DNA of 64,000 nucleotides from Corynebacterium sp. NML98-0116 (GTDB taxonomy: Bacteria > Actinomycetota > Actinomycetes > Mycobacteriales > Mycobacteriaceae): NCBI RefSeq assembly GCF_001767255.1, contig NZ_CP017639.1, positions 1,510,875 through 1,574,874 on the forward strand, given 5' to 3'. Under the pieces are notes generated by a model. That model was not told the origin of the DNA. It saw nothing but the letters and a program-made list of their open reading frames with translations, and did not search any database. Position numbers and translations under genes: made by a program. Of the stretch, positions 54,160 through 63,922 are shown piece by piece. The first letter of the stretch is position 1. Each line of letters begins with the position of its first letter.

Positions 54160-54569
54160 TGACATTCCACGCGATTGACGCACAGACCCAAACCAGCATC
54201 GACAACGCACTCGCCGAGGCAGCGGCGCAGGGGCTCAATGGCCCTGCACGAGTAATCATCGAGCGGTTCGAAGGGTTACTCGAGGATTTCCTTGCACTTC
54301 CCCGCGACGCACAACGCAGCTACCCGCGCGGCGACACAGCCCGTATCGTCGGCACCGCCCTCGGCGACGCATTCGTCCGCGACTACGGATTTACCTGGAA
54401 ACTCCTGAAAGATGACTACGGCACGGACCTCGTCGTCGTCCGCGATGCCGACACCAACTCCCCCAAATACACCGCCCCCATCATGGTTGTCGACGCCCGC
54501 TTCGACGACGACGCAACCGGCAAACTCACCACGTTCCTGGAGCAGTTCCTCAGCGGCTTGCAACACTAA
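54159..54569 (+). CDS. DUF3806-like protein
   Basis: Cytosolic protein of 136 residues. The middle, RIVGTALGDAFVRDYGFTWK followed by a DDYGTDLVV strand, resembles DUF3806, a small alpha/beta domain of unknown function. No catalytic motif is seen. A much longer frame runs upstream (from 53196), but it lies antisense to tatD and is a shadow; the true start is the ATG at 54159, 7 bases after TACGAT. Its end overlaps the opposing MFS gene by 20 bases. The family call is tentative. Confidence 0.75.
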   Translation: MTFHAIDAQTQTSIDNALAEAAAQGLNGPARVIIERFEGLLEDFLALPRDAQRSYPRGDTARIVGTALGDAFVRDYGFTWKLLKDDYGTDLVVVRDADTNSPKYTAPIMVVDARFDDDATGKLTTFLEQFLSGLQH

Positions 54570-55743
54570 GCTCGTCGTCAATAACGACGTGACGCGCCGC
54601 CACGATGCCAACAGCCCCCATGACCAACGCCATGATGACTAACGCGATCAGGATCGGCTGGAACTCCCCGATCCGCCCATAGGCCACGCCAATGAGCAGC
54701 GGCCCCGTTGCCGCGAGCACGTACCCGACCGGCTGCACAAAACCCGACAGCCGTGCAGTGACTAGCGGGTCGCGTGTGCGCGCCGGGATCAGTGCGATTG
54801 CTAGCGGGAAGCAGCACCCGCCGAAGCCCAGGAGGAAGCTCCAGCCCAGCGGTGATGCTGCCGGTGCGAAGTACAAACCGAGATACCCAGTGGCCGTCGA
54901 GAGCGCAAACAGCACCACCAGCGGCGTCAGCGTCCGCGCGCGAGAGATGACCGTCGGCAGCACAAGCCCACCAACCATGCCTACCGCGCCAAGCAGCCCC
55001 AGTCCCGTGGCTGCGGTGGAAGGGGCAACCCCGGCGTCAATGAAAATGGCGGGCAACCACCCCATCTGGATATACGCGCTGGTTGACTGCAACCCGAAGA
55101 AGAGCATCAAGGCCACCGCAGTGAGCGACTTCCACACCGGCGCTTCTGGCGTAGCAACCGCGCCGTCCTGCGGGGTCGAAGCCTTGCTCCCGGGGATGTC
55201 CCTCCCGAATTTGAAGAGCACAAATACCCAAACCGCCAGCTGCACGACAGCCGTCACCGCCCACAGGCCGAGTGCCGACTGCCACGAGGGTGTCACCAAC
55301 GCGCTGAGCGGGCCAGCCGCCGACGATAAGCCCAGGGTTACGGAGTACACCGTAGTCAGGGCGACGATGTAGCGCCCACCGTGCTGCTTGATCCACGCAG
55401 GCAGCAACACGTTCATAAGTGCGATGGCGCCGGCCGCGCCCACCGTCGCGAGTAAGAACATCGCGATATCGGGTGCGAAGGGGCGCAAGCCCAAGCCCGC
55501 GGTCAGCAACCCCGCAGCGCCCAGAATGACGGGGGTGAGGCCAAACCGCCGCGCAATCGGTACCGCACAGATACCGACCAGGAAGAAGAGCGTGCCGGGG
55601 ATCGCCGTGATGACGCCACCGACCCATGCCGGGGCGTCATAGTATGCGATGACCTGGTCAAGTACAGACCCGACGGAGGCAATGCCCGCACGCAAATTCA
55701 GTGAGGCACTAATGACAGCGACGAAAAGTACAAGAGCAAACAC
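54550..55743 (-). CDS. MFS transporter, CynX/NimT type
   Basis: Membrane exporter or importer of 397 residues with about 12 helices, like CynX (cyanate) and NimT (2-nitroimidazole). The first helix carries the ASLNLRAGIASVGSVLDQV pattern of this subfamily, and a polar loop with GSKASTPQDG separates the two halves. The GTG at 55743 is preferred because TAGAGT (55751-55756) is 7 bases before it; a GTG three codons earlier overlaps that box. It lies 27 bases after metG on the same strand. Substrate unknown. Confidence 0.88.
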   Translation of the reverse strand: MFALVLFVAVISASLNLRAGIASVGSVLDQVIAYYDAPAWVGGVITAIPGTLFFLVGICAVPIARRFGLTPVILGAAGLLTAGLGLRPFAPDIAMFLLATVGAAGAIALMNVLLPAWIKQHGGRYIVALTTVYSVTLGLSSAAGPLSALVTPSWQSALGLWAVTAVVQLAVWVFVLFKFGRDIPGSKASTPQDGAVATPEAPVWKSLTAVALMLFFGLQSTSAYIQMGWLPAIFIDAGVAPSTAATGLGLLGAVGMVGGLVLPTVISRARTLTPLVVLFALSTATGYLGLYFAPAASPLGWSFLLGFGGCCFPLAIALIPARTRDPLVTARLSGFVQPVGYVLAATGPLLIGVAYGRIGEFQPILIALVIMALVMGAVGIVAARHVVIDDELSVASR

Positions 55744-55770
55744 TCGAAGCACTCTAGCGCTGCCGCAGCG

Positions 55771-57615
55771 TTACTGCACAGGCGCCCACTCCGGGCCGGT
55801 CTCCCCGAGCTCCGGATCGAGCTTCGCCACCAGTGGCTTCGGCTTCGACAGTGCCACGCCGGGCTCCATTGGCACGCGCTTCCATGTCGCCTGCTGCTCG
55901 GAGTAGTCGCCGGTGATGGTGAGGTAGGTCTGGCCGCGCTCCGGCAGGCCGACGCCGACGAGATCGTAGTCAGCGTCATCGCGAACCTCAACGATGGACG
56001 GCTCTGCCGCCCACACACCAGTCCGGCCGAGGGTCTCGTGTACCTTCTGCGCCGTGTGCGGCAGGAACGGGGTCAGCATCGCATTGCAGTCGCTGACCAC
56101 CTGCAGTGCGGTCCACAGGACCGTCGCCAGACGAGTGCGCTGTTCCGGATCCTTCGCGAGCTTCCACGGCTCCTGGTCCGCGATGTACGCGTTGGTCTCC
56201 CCGACCACGTGCATGATCTTGGTGATCGCGCTCTTAAAGTGAGCCTCGGCCAAGTCCTTGCCTGCGGAAACAAACGTGGATTCCGCCAATTCAAGGATTT
56301 TCTCGTCCACTTCGGCGAGCTCTCCTGGTTCTGGAACCTCGCCGAAGTTCTTGTGCGCCATCGACACAGTGCGGTTGACCAGGTTGCCCCAGCCATTCGC
56401 CAGCTCGTTGTTCACGCGACGCACGAACTCGTCCCAGGTGAAGTCCGTGTCGTTGTTCTCCGGTCCGGCCACCGCAATGAAGTAGCGCAACGGGTCCGCA
56501 CCGAACTCTTTCAGGAAGTCCTTGACATAGATGACTACGCCCTTCGAAGACGAGAACTTCGAACCGGACATGGTCAGGAACTCCGAGGACACAACCTCAG
56601 TCGGAAGATTCAGGGTGCCCAGCTCGTGTTCTTGCCCACCATGCGAGCCCTTGCCCGCGTAGCCGAGCAGCTCCGCTGGCCAGATCTGTGAGTGGAACGT
56701 GATGTTGTCCTTGCCCATGAAGTAGTAGCTCGCCGTTTCTGGGTCCTGCCAGAACGTCTTCCACGCATCCGGGTTGCCGCTTCGCTCCGCCCACTCAATC
56801 GAGGCAGACAAGTAGCCGACCACCGCGTCAAACCAAACATAGAGCTTCTTCGACGGGTTGTCCTGCCAGTCCTCGACCGGGATAGGGATGCCCCAGTCGA
56901 TGTCACGCGTCATTGCGCGCGGACGCATGTCCTCCAAGAGGTTCAACGAGAACTTCAGCACGTTCGGGCGCCACTTCTCACGGGTGCTCAGCCACGTCTT
57001 CAACGCGTCGTGCAGCGCCGGGAGATCCAGCATGAAGTGCTCGGTCTCAACAAACTTCGGCGTCTCGCCGTTGATCTTGGAGACAGGGTTGATCAGGTCT
57101 GCTGGGTCGAGCTGGTTACCGCAGGTATCGCACTGGTCACCACGAGCGTCAGTCGCGCCGCAGATTGGGCAGGTGCCCTCAATGTAGCGGTCCGGCAGCG
57201 TACGGCCATTCGAAGGAGAGATCGCGCCCTGCGTCGTCTCCTTGATCATGTAACCGTTGGCGTACAGTCCCTTAAACAGCTGCTGCACCACGGCATAGTG
57301 GTTACGAGTCGACGTGCGAGTAAACAGGTCGTAGGACAGACCCAAACCGGCCAAGTCGTGCACGATCTGTTCGTTGTAGCGGTCTGCGAGCTCCTTGACG
57401 CTCACGCCTTCCTTGTCCGCCTGCACCAACAGCGGGGTCCCGTGTTCGTCGGTGCCGGAGACCATCAGGACGTTGTTGCCAGCCATACGCTGATAGCGCG
57501 CAAACACGTCAGAAGGTACCCCGAAACCAGCTACGTGGCCGATGTGGCGGGGGCCGTTCGCATATGGCCACGCAACGCACACAAGGATATTTTTTTGAGT
57601 CTTCGCAGAAGTCAT
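55771..57615 (-). CDS. metG: Methionyl-tRNA synthetase
   Basis: Charges tRNA-Met and initiator tRNA; class Ia, 614 residues. The HIGH motif appears as PRHIGH and the KMSKS loop as [11 protein letters not shown] zinc knuckle with CPIC and CDTC lies at about residues 140-165, followed by the anticodon-binding helical domain; there is no C-terminal dimerisation EMAP domain. The ATG at 57615 has TATGCT (57623-57628) 7 bases upstream, so a leaderless mRNA is likely; AAGGGC also lies close. Confidence 0.97.
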   Translation of the reverse strand: MTSAKTQKNILVCVAWPYANGPRHIGHVAGFGVPSDVFARYQRMAGNNVLMVSGTDEHGTPLLVQADKEGVSVKELADRYNEQIVHDLAGLGLSYDLFTRTSTRNHYAVVQQLFKGLYANGYMIKETTQGAISPSNGRTLPDRYIEGTCPICGATDARGDQCDTCGNQLDPADLINPVSKINGETPKFVETEHFMLDLPALHDALKTWLSTREKWRPNVLKFSLNLLEDMRPRAMTRDIDWGIPIPVEDWQDNPSKKLYVWFDAVVGYLSASIEWAERSGNPDAWKTFWQDPETASYYFMGKDNITFHSQIWPAELLGYAGKGSHGGQEHELGTLNLPTEVVSSEFLTMSGSKFSSSKGVVIYVKDFLKEFGADPLRYFIAVAGPENNDTDFTWDEFVRRVNNELANGWGNLVNRTVSMAHKNFGEVPEPGELAEVDEKILELAESTFVSAGKDLAEAHFKSAITKIMHVVGETNAYIADQEPWKLAKDPEQRTRLATVLWTALQVVSDCNAMLTPFLPHTAQKVHETLGRTGVWAAEPSIVEVRDDADYDLVGVGLPERGQTYLTITGDYSEQQATWKRVPMEPGVALSKPKPLVAKLDPELGETGPEWAPVQ

Positions 57616-57632
57616 GCCCTTAAGCATAAGTT

Positions 57633-57675
57633 ATGGCCCCGACACAACCCATGTTTCGGGTCATATCGGGGCCAT
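57633..57675 (-). terminator. Stem-loop between the BCCT gene and metG
   Basis: ATGGCCCCGA (57633-57642) pairs perfectly with TCGGGGCCAT (57666-57675). It should end transcription from the BCCT gene, though its T-run is poor, and it covers the -35 zone of the metG promoter. Confidence 0.65.
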
Positions 57676-57704
57676 GAGCGGTATTCACCGCAGGATGTCA
57701 GAGC

Positions 57705-59522
57705 TTAGTTACGCGGACGCAACATGCGCTTGACCTGCTCCTTCTTCCTATCAAGCTCGAGCTGGTCGCGGTGCATACGGCGTTCAATAGCCAACTGGCG
57801 GTTGAAGCGATCCTGTTCCTTCTTGTCCAGGTAAATAGTGTCGTTGGACACGTCCTTCACAATCGCGAACATCAGCAAGATCAGGATGAGCAAGAACGGG
57901 GTTGCCGCAACAATCGTCACAGACTGCAGCGCGCCCAGTGCGTCAGAGCCGCCAGCGATCAGCAGCGTCAGGCCAACGAACGCGGTGCCAAGGCCCCAGA
58001 CAGCTGCGATCCATGGGTTCGCATCCGATTTACCGTTCTGCGACATAGACGCCATCACGGTCGAAGCCGAGTCAGCCGAGGTGATGAAGAACGTACCCAG
58101 CAGGATCACCGCGAAAATACCAATGTAGAAGCCACCAGGCAGCTGGTGCAGCAGGTTGAAGAGCTGCTCTTCCGAGGTACCCTCGCCGTAAATGGAACGA
58201 CCGTCCTGCTCGAACTTGATCGCAGTGCCGCCAAAGATGGCGAACCAGACGGTGGACAGGCCTGCTGGAATCAGCATGACGCCAAGGCAGAACTCGCGAA
58301 TCGTGCGGCCACGGGAAATTCGTGCCAGGAAGGTGCCAACGAATGGTGACCAGGAGATCCACCATGCCCAGTAGAAGATGGTCCAACCGGACAGGAAGTC
58401 TCCTGCTTCACCGTTCTGGTTCTCAGCGGTACGGCCAGCCATCTCAAAAAACTGGGACAGGTATGCGCCGACGCCCGTCGGCAAGAAGTTCAGGGTGCTG
58501 ACGGTTGGGCCGAAGACGAACACGAAAATAGCCAGCAACGCAGCAATCGCCATATTGAAGTTCGACAGCCACTGGATTCCCTTGCCGACGCCCGACATCG
58601 CGGACAGCAGGAATGCAAGAGTCAGGACGGACACGATGCCGACCGTCAGCTTCGTCGACGGCGAATCCACAAAGCCGGAAGCGTTCAGGCCCGAGCTAAT
58701 CTGCATCGCGCCCAAGCCCAGCGAACATGCGGTACCGAAAATCGTTGCAAAAATTGCAAAACCATCAATGAGCTTGCCCCAGAAACCGTTCACGCCCTTT
58801 TCACCAATCAGCGGGATGAAGGCGCTAGAGAGCAGTTGCTTGCGGCCGAGGCGGAACGTCGAGTACGCGATCGCAAGGCCCAAGATCGCGTAAATCGCCC
58901 ATGGGTGCAGGCTCCAGTGGAACATTGTCTGCGCGAGCGCAGTGCCCACTTCGTGTGGCTGGTGGCCAGGGACACCATCGCGGTACATCGCCAGCGGCTC
59001 AGACGCACCGTAGAACATCAGACCAATGCCCATGCCTGCCGCGAACATCATCGCAATCCATGACGACGTTCTAAACTCCGGTTGTTCGTCCGACTTGCCC
59101 AGGCGGATCGTACCGAAGTTCGAAAACGCGATTACCAAGACAAAGAACACAAAAATCGTGCCGAAGAGCACGAACGCCCAGCCAAGGTTGTTAATCACCC
59201 AGCTGAAGGACGTATCAGCAAAGCTCGAGAAACTATCTGTTGCTAACAGGCCCCAAGCGACGACGGCCGCCACCACGACGAGAAGCGGAACAACGATGCT
59301 CCAGTCAATCTTCGCGTTCTCGTCCTCCGCAGCAAGCTCAACCTGCTCCTCTGCGTCGACCGATTCTTTACGCTCCCCGCGCCGCTCTGCAACGATGAGC
59401 TCGGCAAGCTCGCTCGTCGCAGACGGTGCGGCAATTTCGGTTTCATCGGAATTTATCTGTTCAGTACTCCGAGTTTCTGCATCAGGATCATGCGGATCCT
59501 GGGTCAGGTCTCCCTGAGACAT
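57705..59522 (-). CDS. BCCT-family compatible-solute transporter
   Basis: Sodium-coupled uptake of betaine, ectoine or proline for osmoprotection; 605 residues. An acidic N-terminal tail of about 70 residues precedes 12 helices and a positively charged C-terminal helix ([20 protein letters not shown]) of the kind that senses osmotic stress in Bet[18 protein letters not shown] and the Trp-rich [14 protein letters not shown] are BCCT hallmarks. GAGGAG lies 8 bases before the ATG. The length and N-terminal tail fit LcoP/EctP as well as BetP, so no symbol is given. It ends at a stem-loop before metG. Confidence 0.93.
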   Translation of the reverse strand: MSQGDLTQDPHDPDAETRSTEQINSDETEIAAPSATSELAELIVAERRGERKESVDAEEQVELAAEDENAKIDWSIVVPLLVVVAAVVAWGLLATDSFSSFADTSFSWVINNLGWAFVLFGTIFVFFVLVIAFSNFGTIRLGKSDEQPEFRTSSWIAMMFAAGMGIGLMFYGASEPLAMYRDGVPGHQPHEVGTALAQTMFHWSLHPWAIYAILGLAIAYSTFRLGRKQLLSSAFIPLIGEKGVNGFWGKLIDGFAIFATIFGTACSLGLGAMQISSGLNASGFVDSPSTKLTVGIVSVLTLAFLLSAMSGVGKGIQWLSNFNMAIAALLAIFVFVFGPTVSTLNFLPTGVGAYLSQFFEMAGRTAENQNGEAGDFLSGWTIFYWAWWISWSPFVGTFLARISRGRTIREFCLGVMLIPAGLSTVWFAIFGGTAIKFEQDGRSIYGEGTSEEQLFNLLHQLPGGFYIGIFAVILLGTFFITSADSASTVMASMSQNGKSDANPWIAAVWGLGTAFVGLTLLIAGGSDALGALQSVTIVAATPFLLILILLMFAIVKDVSNDTIYLDKKEQDRFNRQLAIERRMHRDQLELDRKKEQVKRMLRPRN

Positions 59523-59639
59523 GAAAAATTCTCCTCAATTCCATAGAAAATAAGAAAGCTTTAGCAGGTTAACTGAATTCGGCTGCTATATCTAATCCAA
59601 TTCGTCCACGTAGTGCCCATTTTCAGCCAAAAAGTCTGA

Positions 59640-60515
59640 CTATTCCGCGCTGCGAGCTTCCTGAGCGAGGTCATATAATTCGCCCGATTTCACCCCGTGC
59701 TGCTTCGCGATAGTCTTCACTGCATCCTTCATCCGCATACCCCCGCTTACCAGCTCTAAGACGAGTTCCACAAGGTCTTCGGGCTCCGCTGTTGCGGCGT
59801 CACCGCCCTCGATGACAACGGTGACTTCTCCCCTCACTCCGTCCTTGGCCCACTCGGCGAGTTCACCAAGTGTCGCGCGCTTTACTTCTTCGTACGTTTT
59901 TGTCAGTTCGCGGCACACCGCTGCACGTCGATCGCGGCCGAGGACCGAAGCGGCGTCGGCAAGCGTCTGTGCCAGTCGGTGCGGTGATTCGAAGAAGCAC
60001 ACGGCGCGCGGTTGGTGCACAAGCTCCTTGAGCCAGGCTTCCCGCGCGCCTGCCTTGCGTGGAGCAAAGCCATCGAAGATGAAGTGCCCTACATGCAGGC
60101 CCGAGAGCGCAAGCGCCGTCGTGACAGCAGAGGGACCAGGCAGGCAAGTCACAGGGACTCCGGCGTCGTGTGCCGCTGCAACGAGTGAGAGGCCGGGGTC
60201 GGACACGATCGGCATGCCGGCGTCCGTCACCACGAGCACAACGCCATTGCGGGCAGCCGCGAGCAACTCGTCCCGCCGCTGCTCTTCGTTGTGGTCGAAG
60301 TTTGAGATGATCTTCCCACGCGGTTCCACCCCCAAGGCTGCCGCTAGCGCGCGGGTGCGCCGCGTATCCTCCGCCGCAATCACGTCTGCGTTCGCGAGTG
60401 CGTGCTGAAGCCGCTGCGAGGCGTCATCAATATTGCCGAGCGGCGTAGCGGCCAGCACTACCCCACGTGTTGGAAACTGGTGTTGCAACGTCGCTTGAGT
60501 GTCTGCACTATCCAT
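59640..60515 (-). CDS. rsmI: 16S rRNA ribose methyltransferase RsmI
   Basis: 2'-O-methylates C1402 of 16S rRNA in the decoding centre; 291 residues, SPOUT-unrelated tetrapyrrole-methylase fold. TPLGNIDDASQR, AAEDTRRTRALAAALG, DAGMPIVSDPG and FFESPHRLAQTL are the signature blocks. The ATG at 60515 has TAGTAT (60523-60528) 7 bases upstream. It is divergent from pmt, an arrangement conserved in mycobacteria. The 117-base gap 59523-59639 to the BCCT gene holds only the BCCT leader. Confidence 0.96.
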   Translation of the reverse strand: MDSADTQATLQHQFPTRGVVLAATPLGNIDDASQRLQHALANADVIAAEDTRRTRALAAALGVEPRGKIISNFDHNEEQRRDELLAAARNGVVLVVTDAGMPIVSDPGLSLVAAAHDAGVPVTCLPGPSAVTTALALSGLHVGHFIFDGFAPRKAGAREAWLKELVHQPRAVCFFESPHRLAQTLADAASVLGRDRRAAVCRELTKTYEEVKRATLGELAEWAKDGVRGEVTVVIEGGDAATAEPEDLVELVLELVSGGMRMKDAVKTIAKQHGVKSGELYDLAQEARSAE

Positions 60516-60522
60516 GCGATAG

Positions 60523-60565
60523 ATACTAGGTGCAGCTACAGATAATGCGGCGAACACAGTAGTAT
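60523..60565. promoter_or_regulatory. Divergent leaderless promoters of rsmI and pmt
   Basis: TAGTAT occurs on both strands: 60523-60528 reading left (7 bases to the rsmI ATG) and 60560-60565 reading right (8 bases to the pmt GTG). Confidence 0.6.
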
Positions 60566-60573
60566 CCATTCAC

Positions 60574-62190
60574 GTGAATACCAATGCGCCCATCAATACC
60601 GTCCAGAGTGAAGCGTCGCCAACGCCCGCGTTGATGAAGCCTGGCAGGCCCCAGCCGGGAGCACCAGTCAGTGTGCCATGGCATCGCAGGGACACCGTGA
60701 CGCTGGCGGTACTGACGGTCCTCGCGCTGTTCACGCGCTTCCTCGGGCTGGTGCAGCCGACGTCTTCTGGCACCCCGGTCTTCGACGAGAAGCACTACGT
60801 GCCGCAGGGCTGGGACATGGTGCGCAGCTCCTTTAACCCAGTGCTGGGCGGCATCGAGTCCAACCCCGGCTATGGGCTGGTGGTGCACCCGCCGTTGGGC
60901 AAGCAGCTCCTCGCGCTTGGTGAAACCATCTTCGGCTACACCCCGATGGGTTGGCGCATCATGACGGCGCTCTTTGGTACCGCAGTCATCGTGTTCACGT
61001 TCCTGCTCGCTCGCCGCGTGAGCCAGTCGACGTCGATCGCAGCCATCGCAGGCGTCATCGCGCTTTTCGACGGCGTGCTGCTGGTCGCAGCCAAATTTGG
61101 CATGCTAGACATCTTCCAGGTGCTGTTCATCGTCGCCGCCGCGTGGACGCTCGCAGGTGACATGCGTCAGGTGCACCAGCGTTGGCACGACGCCTGGCTG
61201 TCAGGTGCTGTGCAGTCCTCGGGTCCGTACGGGCCGCGCCTCGGGTTCCGCTGGTGGCGTTTCGCAACCGGTGTGTTGCTCGGACTGGCACTCGGTGTGA
61301 AGTGGTCGGGGCTGTACTACATCGCGTTCTACGGCCTAATGTCTGCGTTTTGGGATCTGTGGCTGCGAAAGCGTTATGGCGTCGAGAAGCCACTGGCTGG
61401 CGCACTGGTGCGCGACGTGCCCTCTGCACTCGCCTCGATCGTGCTGTTGCCCGCACTCCTCTATATCTGGTCGTGGCGCGCATGGTTCGCCTCTGAGACT
61501 TCTGTGTACCGCCACTCCCTGGCGGACGGCACGATCGCAGGATCCGACTGGCCATGGCTGGCCAACCTGCCGGATGCCGCTGCTGGATGGCTGTACTACC
61601 ACTTCTCCGTGCTTGAGTTCCACGGCTCCCTCACGAGCTCTAGCGGGCACTCGCACCCATGGGACTCCAAGCCGTGGGCGTGGCTCGTCGCAGCACGCCC
61701 GATCCTCTACTACTCCTCCACCGACATCGAGTGCGGCGACGGCAACACCTGCCGCGAAATGATTTCGCTGTTCGGCACCCCGGCGATCTGGTGGCTCACC
61801 ATCCCCGCGTTGCTGTGGGCAGCGTGGGTCTGGATTACCCGACGCGACTTCCGCGTCATCGTGCCAGTCATCGGCTTCGCCGCAGGCTTCCTGCCGTGGC
61901 TTGCGGCGTTCGACCGTCAGATGTACTTCTTCTACGCCACCGCGCTCATTCCGTTTACCGCAGTGCTGCTCGCGCTGGCGCTCGGAAACATCGCGAAGAA
62001 AGGCACGCTACGGGAACCTAAGTGGCTGGTGAAGCTGACCGGCGCCCCGATTCGCACCGGCCAAATCACCGTGATTGTCTACCTCGCCGTTGTGGCGGCA
62101 AGCTTCGTCTACTGGGGTCCGATCCTGTACGGCCTTCGAGTCACCGACGGCTACTACGAGTCCCTCATGTGGTTCCCGAGCTGGAAATAG
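60574..62190 (+). CDS. pmt: Protein O-mannosyltransferase (PMT)
   Basis: Membrane glycosyltransferase of 538 residues that adds mannose from polyprenyl-phosphate mannose to secreted proteins, the homologue of mycobacterial Rv1002c. After a polar tail of about 40 residues, the first periplasmic loop carries the family acidic motif in FDEKHYVPQGWDM. Eleven or so hydrophobic segments follow, with VVHPPLGKQLLALGE and the HSHPWDSKPWAW loop. The start is GTG with TAGTAT 8 bases before it. It converges on the anti-sigma-like gene with a 4-base gap. Confidence 0.93.
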   Translation: MNTNAPINTVQSEASPTPALMKPGRPQPGAPVSVPWHRRDTVTLAVLTVLALFTRFLGLVQPTSSGTPVFDEKHYVPQGWDMVRSSFNPVLGGIESNPGYGLVVHPPLGKQLLALGETIFGYTPMGWRIMTALFGTAVIVFTFLLARRVSQSTSIAAIAGVIALFDGVLLVAAKFGMLDIFQVLFIVAAAWTLAGDMRQVHQRWHDAWLSGAVQSSGPYGPRLGFRWWRFATGVLLGLALGVKWSGLYYIAFYGLMSAFWDLWLRKRYGVEKPLAGALVRDVPSALASIVLLPALLYIWSWRAWFASETSVYRHSLADGTIAGSDWPWLANLPDAAAGWLYYHFSVLEFHGSLTSSSGHSHPWDSKPWAWLVAARPILYYSSTDIECGDGNTCREMISLFGTPAIWWLTIPALLWAAWVWITRRDFRVIVPVIGFAAGFLPWLAAFDRQMYFFYATALIPFTAVLLALALGNIAKKGTLREPKWLVKLTGAPIRTGQITVIVYLAVVAASFVYWGPILYGLRVTDGYYESLMWFPSWK

Positions 62191-62194
62191 TTCG

Positions 62195-62863
62195 CTAGAG
62201 GCCGGTCGGGTCTGCGTTGAGCAAGTGCCACGCGCGGCGCATGGCCACGCCTTTGTCCGCGATCCACGTCCAGGCGAGCGCCAACAACGCGATTCCCGGA
62301 GCGATGACCGTCATCGGTGCCACTGCTCCGATACGCTGCACAGCATCAAGCACCGCAAACCCAAGGGTAAACGTGAACATCGTCCCCACGATCAACACGA
62401 TGCCGGGAATCTGGGCCGGTTTCCAGGACGCGAGCCCCAACGACAAACCCACGCCGAAGCGGACCGCAACCCCCATCAGCGTGGCTGCGGCGACTTCGGG
62501 AGTCTGCGCCAACACCTCGCCCACACCGACGACCCCAACGATGGCCCACACAATCCAGCACACGGCAATCGCACACAGCGCGGCCCTGCCAATCATCACG
62601 TTGACTTGGCGGCGCTGCATCATCGCGTGCCACGGGTCGTTGACCCCGGCGAGGATCGCATCAGCGAGGTCGCTCGGAGGAGCCACATTGCCGTCAACCT
62701 CTGCAAAGCGCACCGTCTGCGACAAGGAAAGCGCCTGCTCCCAAAACGCGGCGCACTCCTCGCACTGCGCCAGGTGGGCATCCACGATGGCGTCGTCAAG
62801 CGATGGTTGCTCCCCGTCGAGCCGCGCGGACAGGCAGGCCTGAATCTCGTCATGGCTAATCAC
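62195..62863 (-). CDS. Zinc-finger (zf-HC2) membrane protein, anti-sigma-like
   Basis: Protein of 222 residues with an N-terminal zinc-binding anti-sigma motif (HLAQCEECAAFW, the HxxxCxxC form) in the first 50 residues, followed by four membrane helices (about 90-112, 120-140, 145-170, 175-200). Such ZAS-type proteins hold ECF sigma factors at the membrane, but no sigma gene lies in the window. The GTG at 62863 overlaps the doxX stop; a longer frame is inside doxX. It is co-transcribed with doxX. Confidence 0.82.
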   Translation of the reverse strand: MISHDEIQACLSARLDGEQPSLDDAIVDAHLAQCEECAAFWEQALSLSQTVRFAEVDGNVAPPSDLADAILAGVNDPWHAMMQRRQVNVMIGRAALCAIAVCWIVWAIVGVVGVGEVLAQTPEVAAATLMGVAVRFGVGLSLGLASWKPAQIPGIVLIVGTMFTFTLGFAVLDAVQRIGAVAPMTVIAPGIALLALAWTWIADKGVAMRRAWHLLNADPTGL

Positions 62864-63263
62864 GTGTGAGCACCCCGTCCAAGCTTGCGCGCCCCGGCCC
62901 GAACACGATGACCACGAACAACGCCGCGGCGAGCACCATCGTGTACTCAATACCGCCATCGGCAACGAAGAAACCGTTGCTCAAATGCACGAAGTAGGTT
63001 GCCGCCAGCGCCAACAATGCAAGCACCGACGCGACGATCGTCGTCAGCAAGCCAATGACGAGGAACGCTCCCCCAACCAGCTCAACGAATCCCGCGAGGT
63101 ACGCCGACAGCGTCGGCTGAGGCACCCCAATCGCCGCAAAGTCCTCCGCAGTGCGCCGCATTCCCAGCTCAAACCAGCGCTGGTACCCACGCGCAACAAA
63201 CACGATCCCGAGCACCGCGCGGATGACTAAGAGCGCAAAATCTCGAACTGCTGGCCTGTTCAT
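62856..63263 (-). CDS. DoxX-family membrane protein
   Basis: Four-helix membrane protein of 135 residues of the DoxX family, associated with redox homeostasis in actinobacteria. The signature ALLVIRAVLGIVFVARGYQR is at the N-terminus, with ELVGGAFLVIGLLT in helix 2. The ATG at 63263 has TACTCT 7 bases upstream, suggesting a leaderless mRNA. Overlaps the downstream anti-sigma-like gene by 8 bases. Confidence 0.9.
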   Translation of the reverse strand: MNRPAVRDFALLVIRAVLGIVFVARGYQRWFELGMRRTAEDFAAIGVPQPTLSAYLAGFVELVGGAFLVIGLLTTIVASVLALLALAATYFVHLSNGFFVADGGIEYTMVLAAALFVVIVFGPGRASLDGVLTRD

Positions 63264-63316
63264 GCACACTAGAGTACTCAAGGAACCGAACCAGACAGAA
63301 AAACGTCAAACTACGT

Positions 63317-63922
63317 ATGGATAAAGAAACGAAGCAACAATTCCCAATCATCGGCGACGACGGACTCAGCCGCCCACCCTGGGCCGCACACGATTCGCTC
63401 CTGCGCCACTACTACGACACCGAATGGGGCATGCCCATCCGCGACGAAGCCGGAATGTTCGAGCGCCTCTGCCTCGAGGGGTTCCAAGTCGGATTGTCGT
63501 GGAAGCTCATTCTGCAAAAGCGCGACGCCCTACGCGAAGCCTTCCACGGGTTCGACCCCGACGTCCTCGCACGGATGGACTCAATCGAGCACCTTCTTGA
63601 CGACGCCTCCCTGATTCGCAATCGGCGCAAACTCCAGGCGGTGCTCACCAACGCGGCCGCCACCCGCGAGTTGCGGGAATCCGGCACGGATCTTGCAACC
63701 TCTATCTGGTCCTACCAGCCAGAAACCACACCTACACCCCGCACGATGGAGGAGGTTCCAACCCAGTCTGAGGAGTCACGCCGCCTCGCGCGCGACCTGA
63801 AGAAGCGTGGCTTCACCTTCGTCGGCCCCGTCACGATGTACGCGCTCATGGAATCGACCGGCATCATCGACACGAATCTGATCGGCACGCACCGGCGAGG
63901 AGCCTCCGGGGTGTGGAGCTAG
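63317..63922 (+). CDS. tag: DNA-3-methyladenine glycosylase I (Tag), zinc-ligand variant
   Basis: Base-excision repair glycosylase of 201 residues, helix-hairpin-helix Tag family, that removes 3-methyladenine. The catalytic segment LCLEGFQVGLSWKLIL (Glu54), IRNRRKLQAV and KKRGFTFVGPVTMYALM match the family. The four residues that bind a structural zinc in E. coli Tag (Cys4, His17, His175, Cys179) correspond here to Pro20, Tyr33, Asn187 and Thr191, so the zinc site is absent. Start at the ATG after a short polar leader; no clear SD. Its stop shares CTAG with the opposing gene. Confidence 0.92.
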   Translation: MDKETKQQFPIIGDDGLSRPPWAAHDSLLRHYYDTEWGMPIRDEAGMFERLCLEGFQVGLSWKLILQKRDALREAFHGFDPDVLARMDSIEHLLDDASLIRNRRKLQAVLTNAAATRELRESGTDLATSIWSYQPETTPTPRTMEEVPTQSEESRRLARDLKKRGFTFVGPVTMYALMESTGIIDTNLIGTHRRGASGVWS

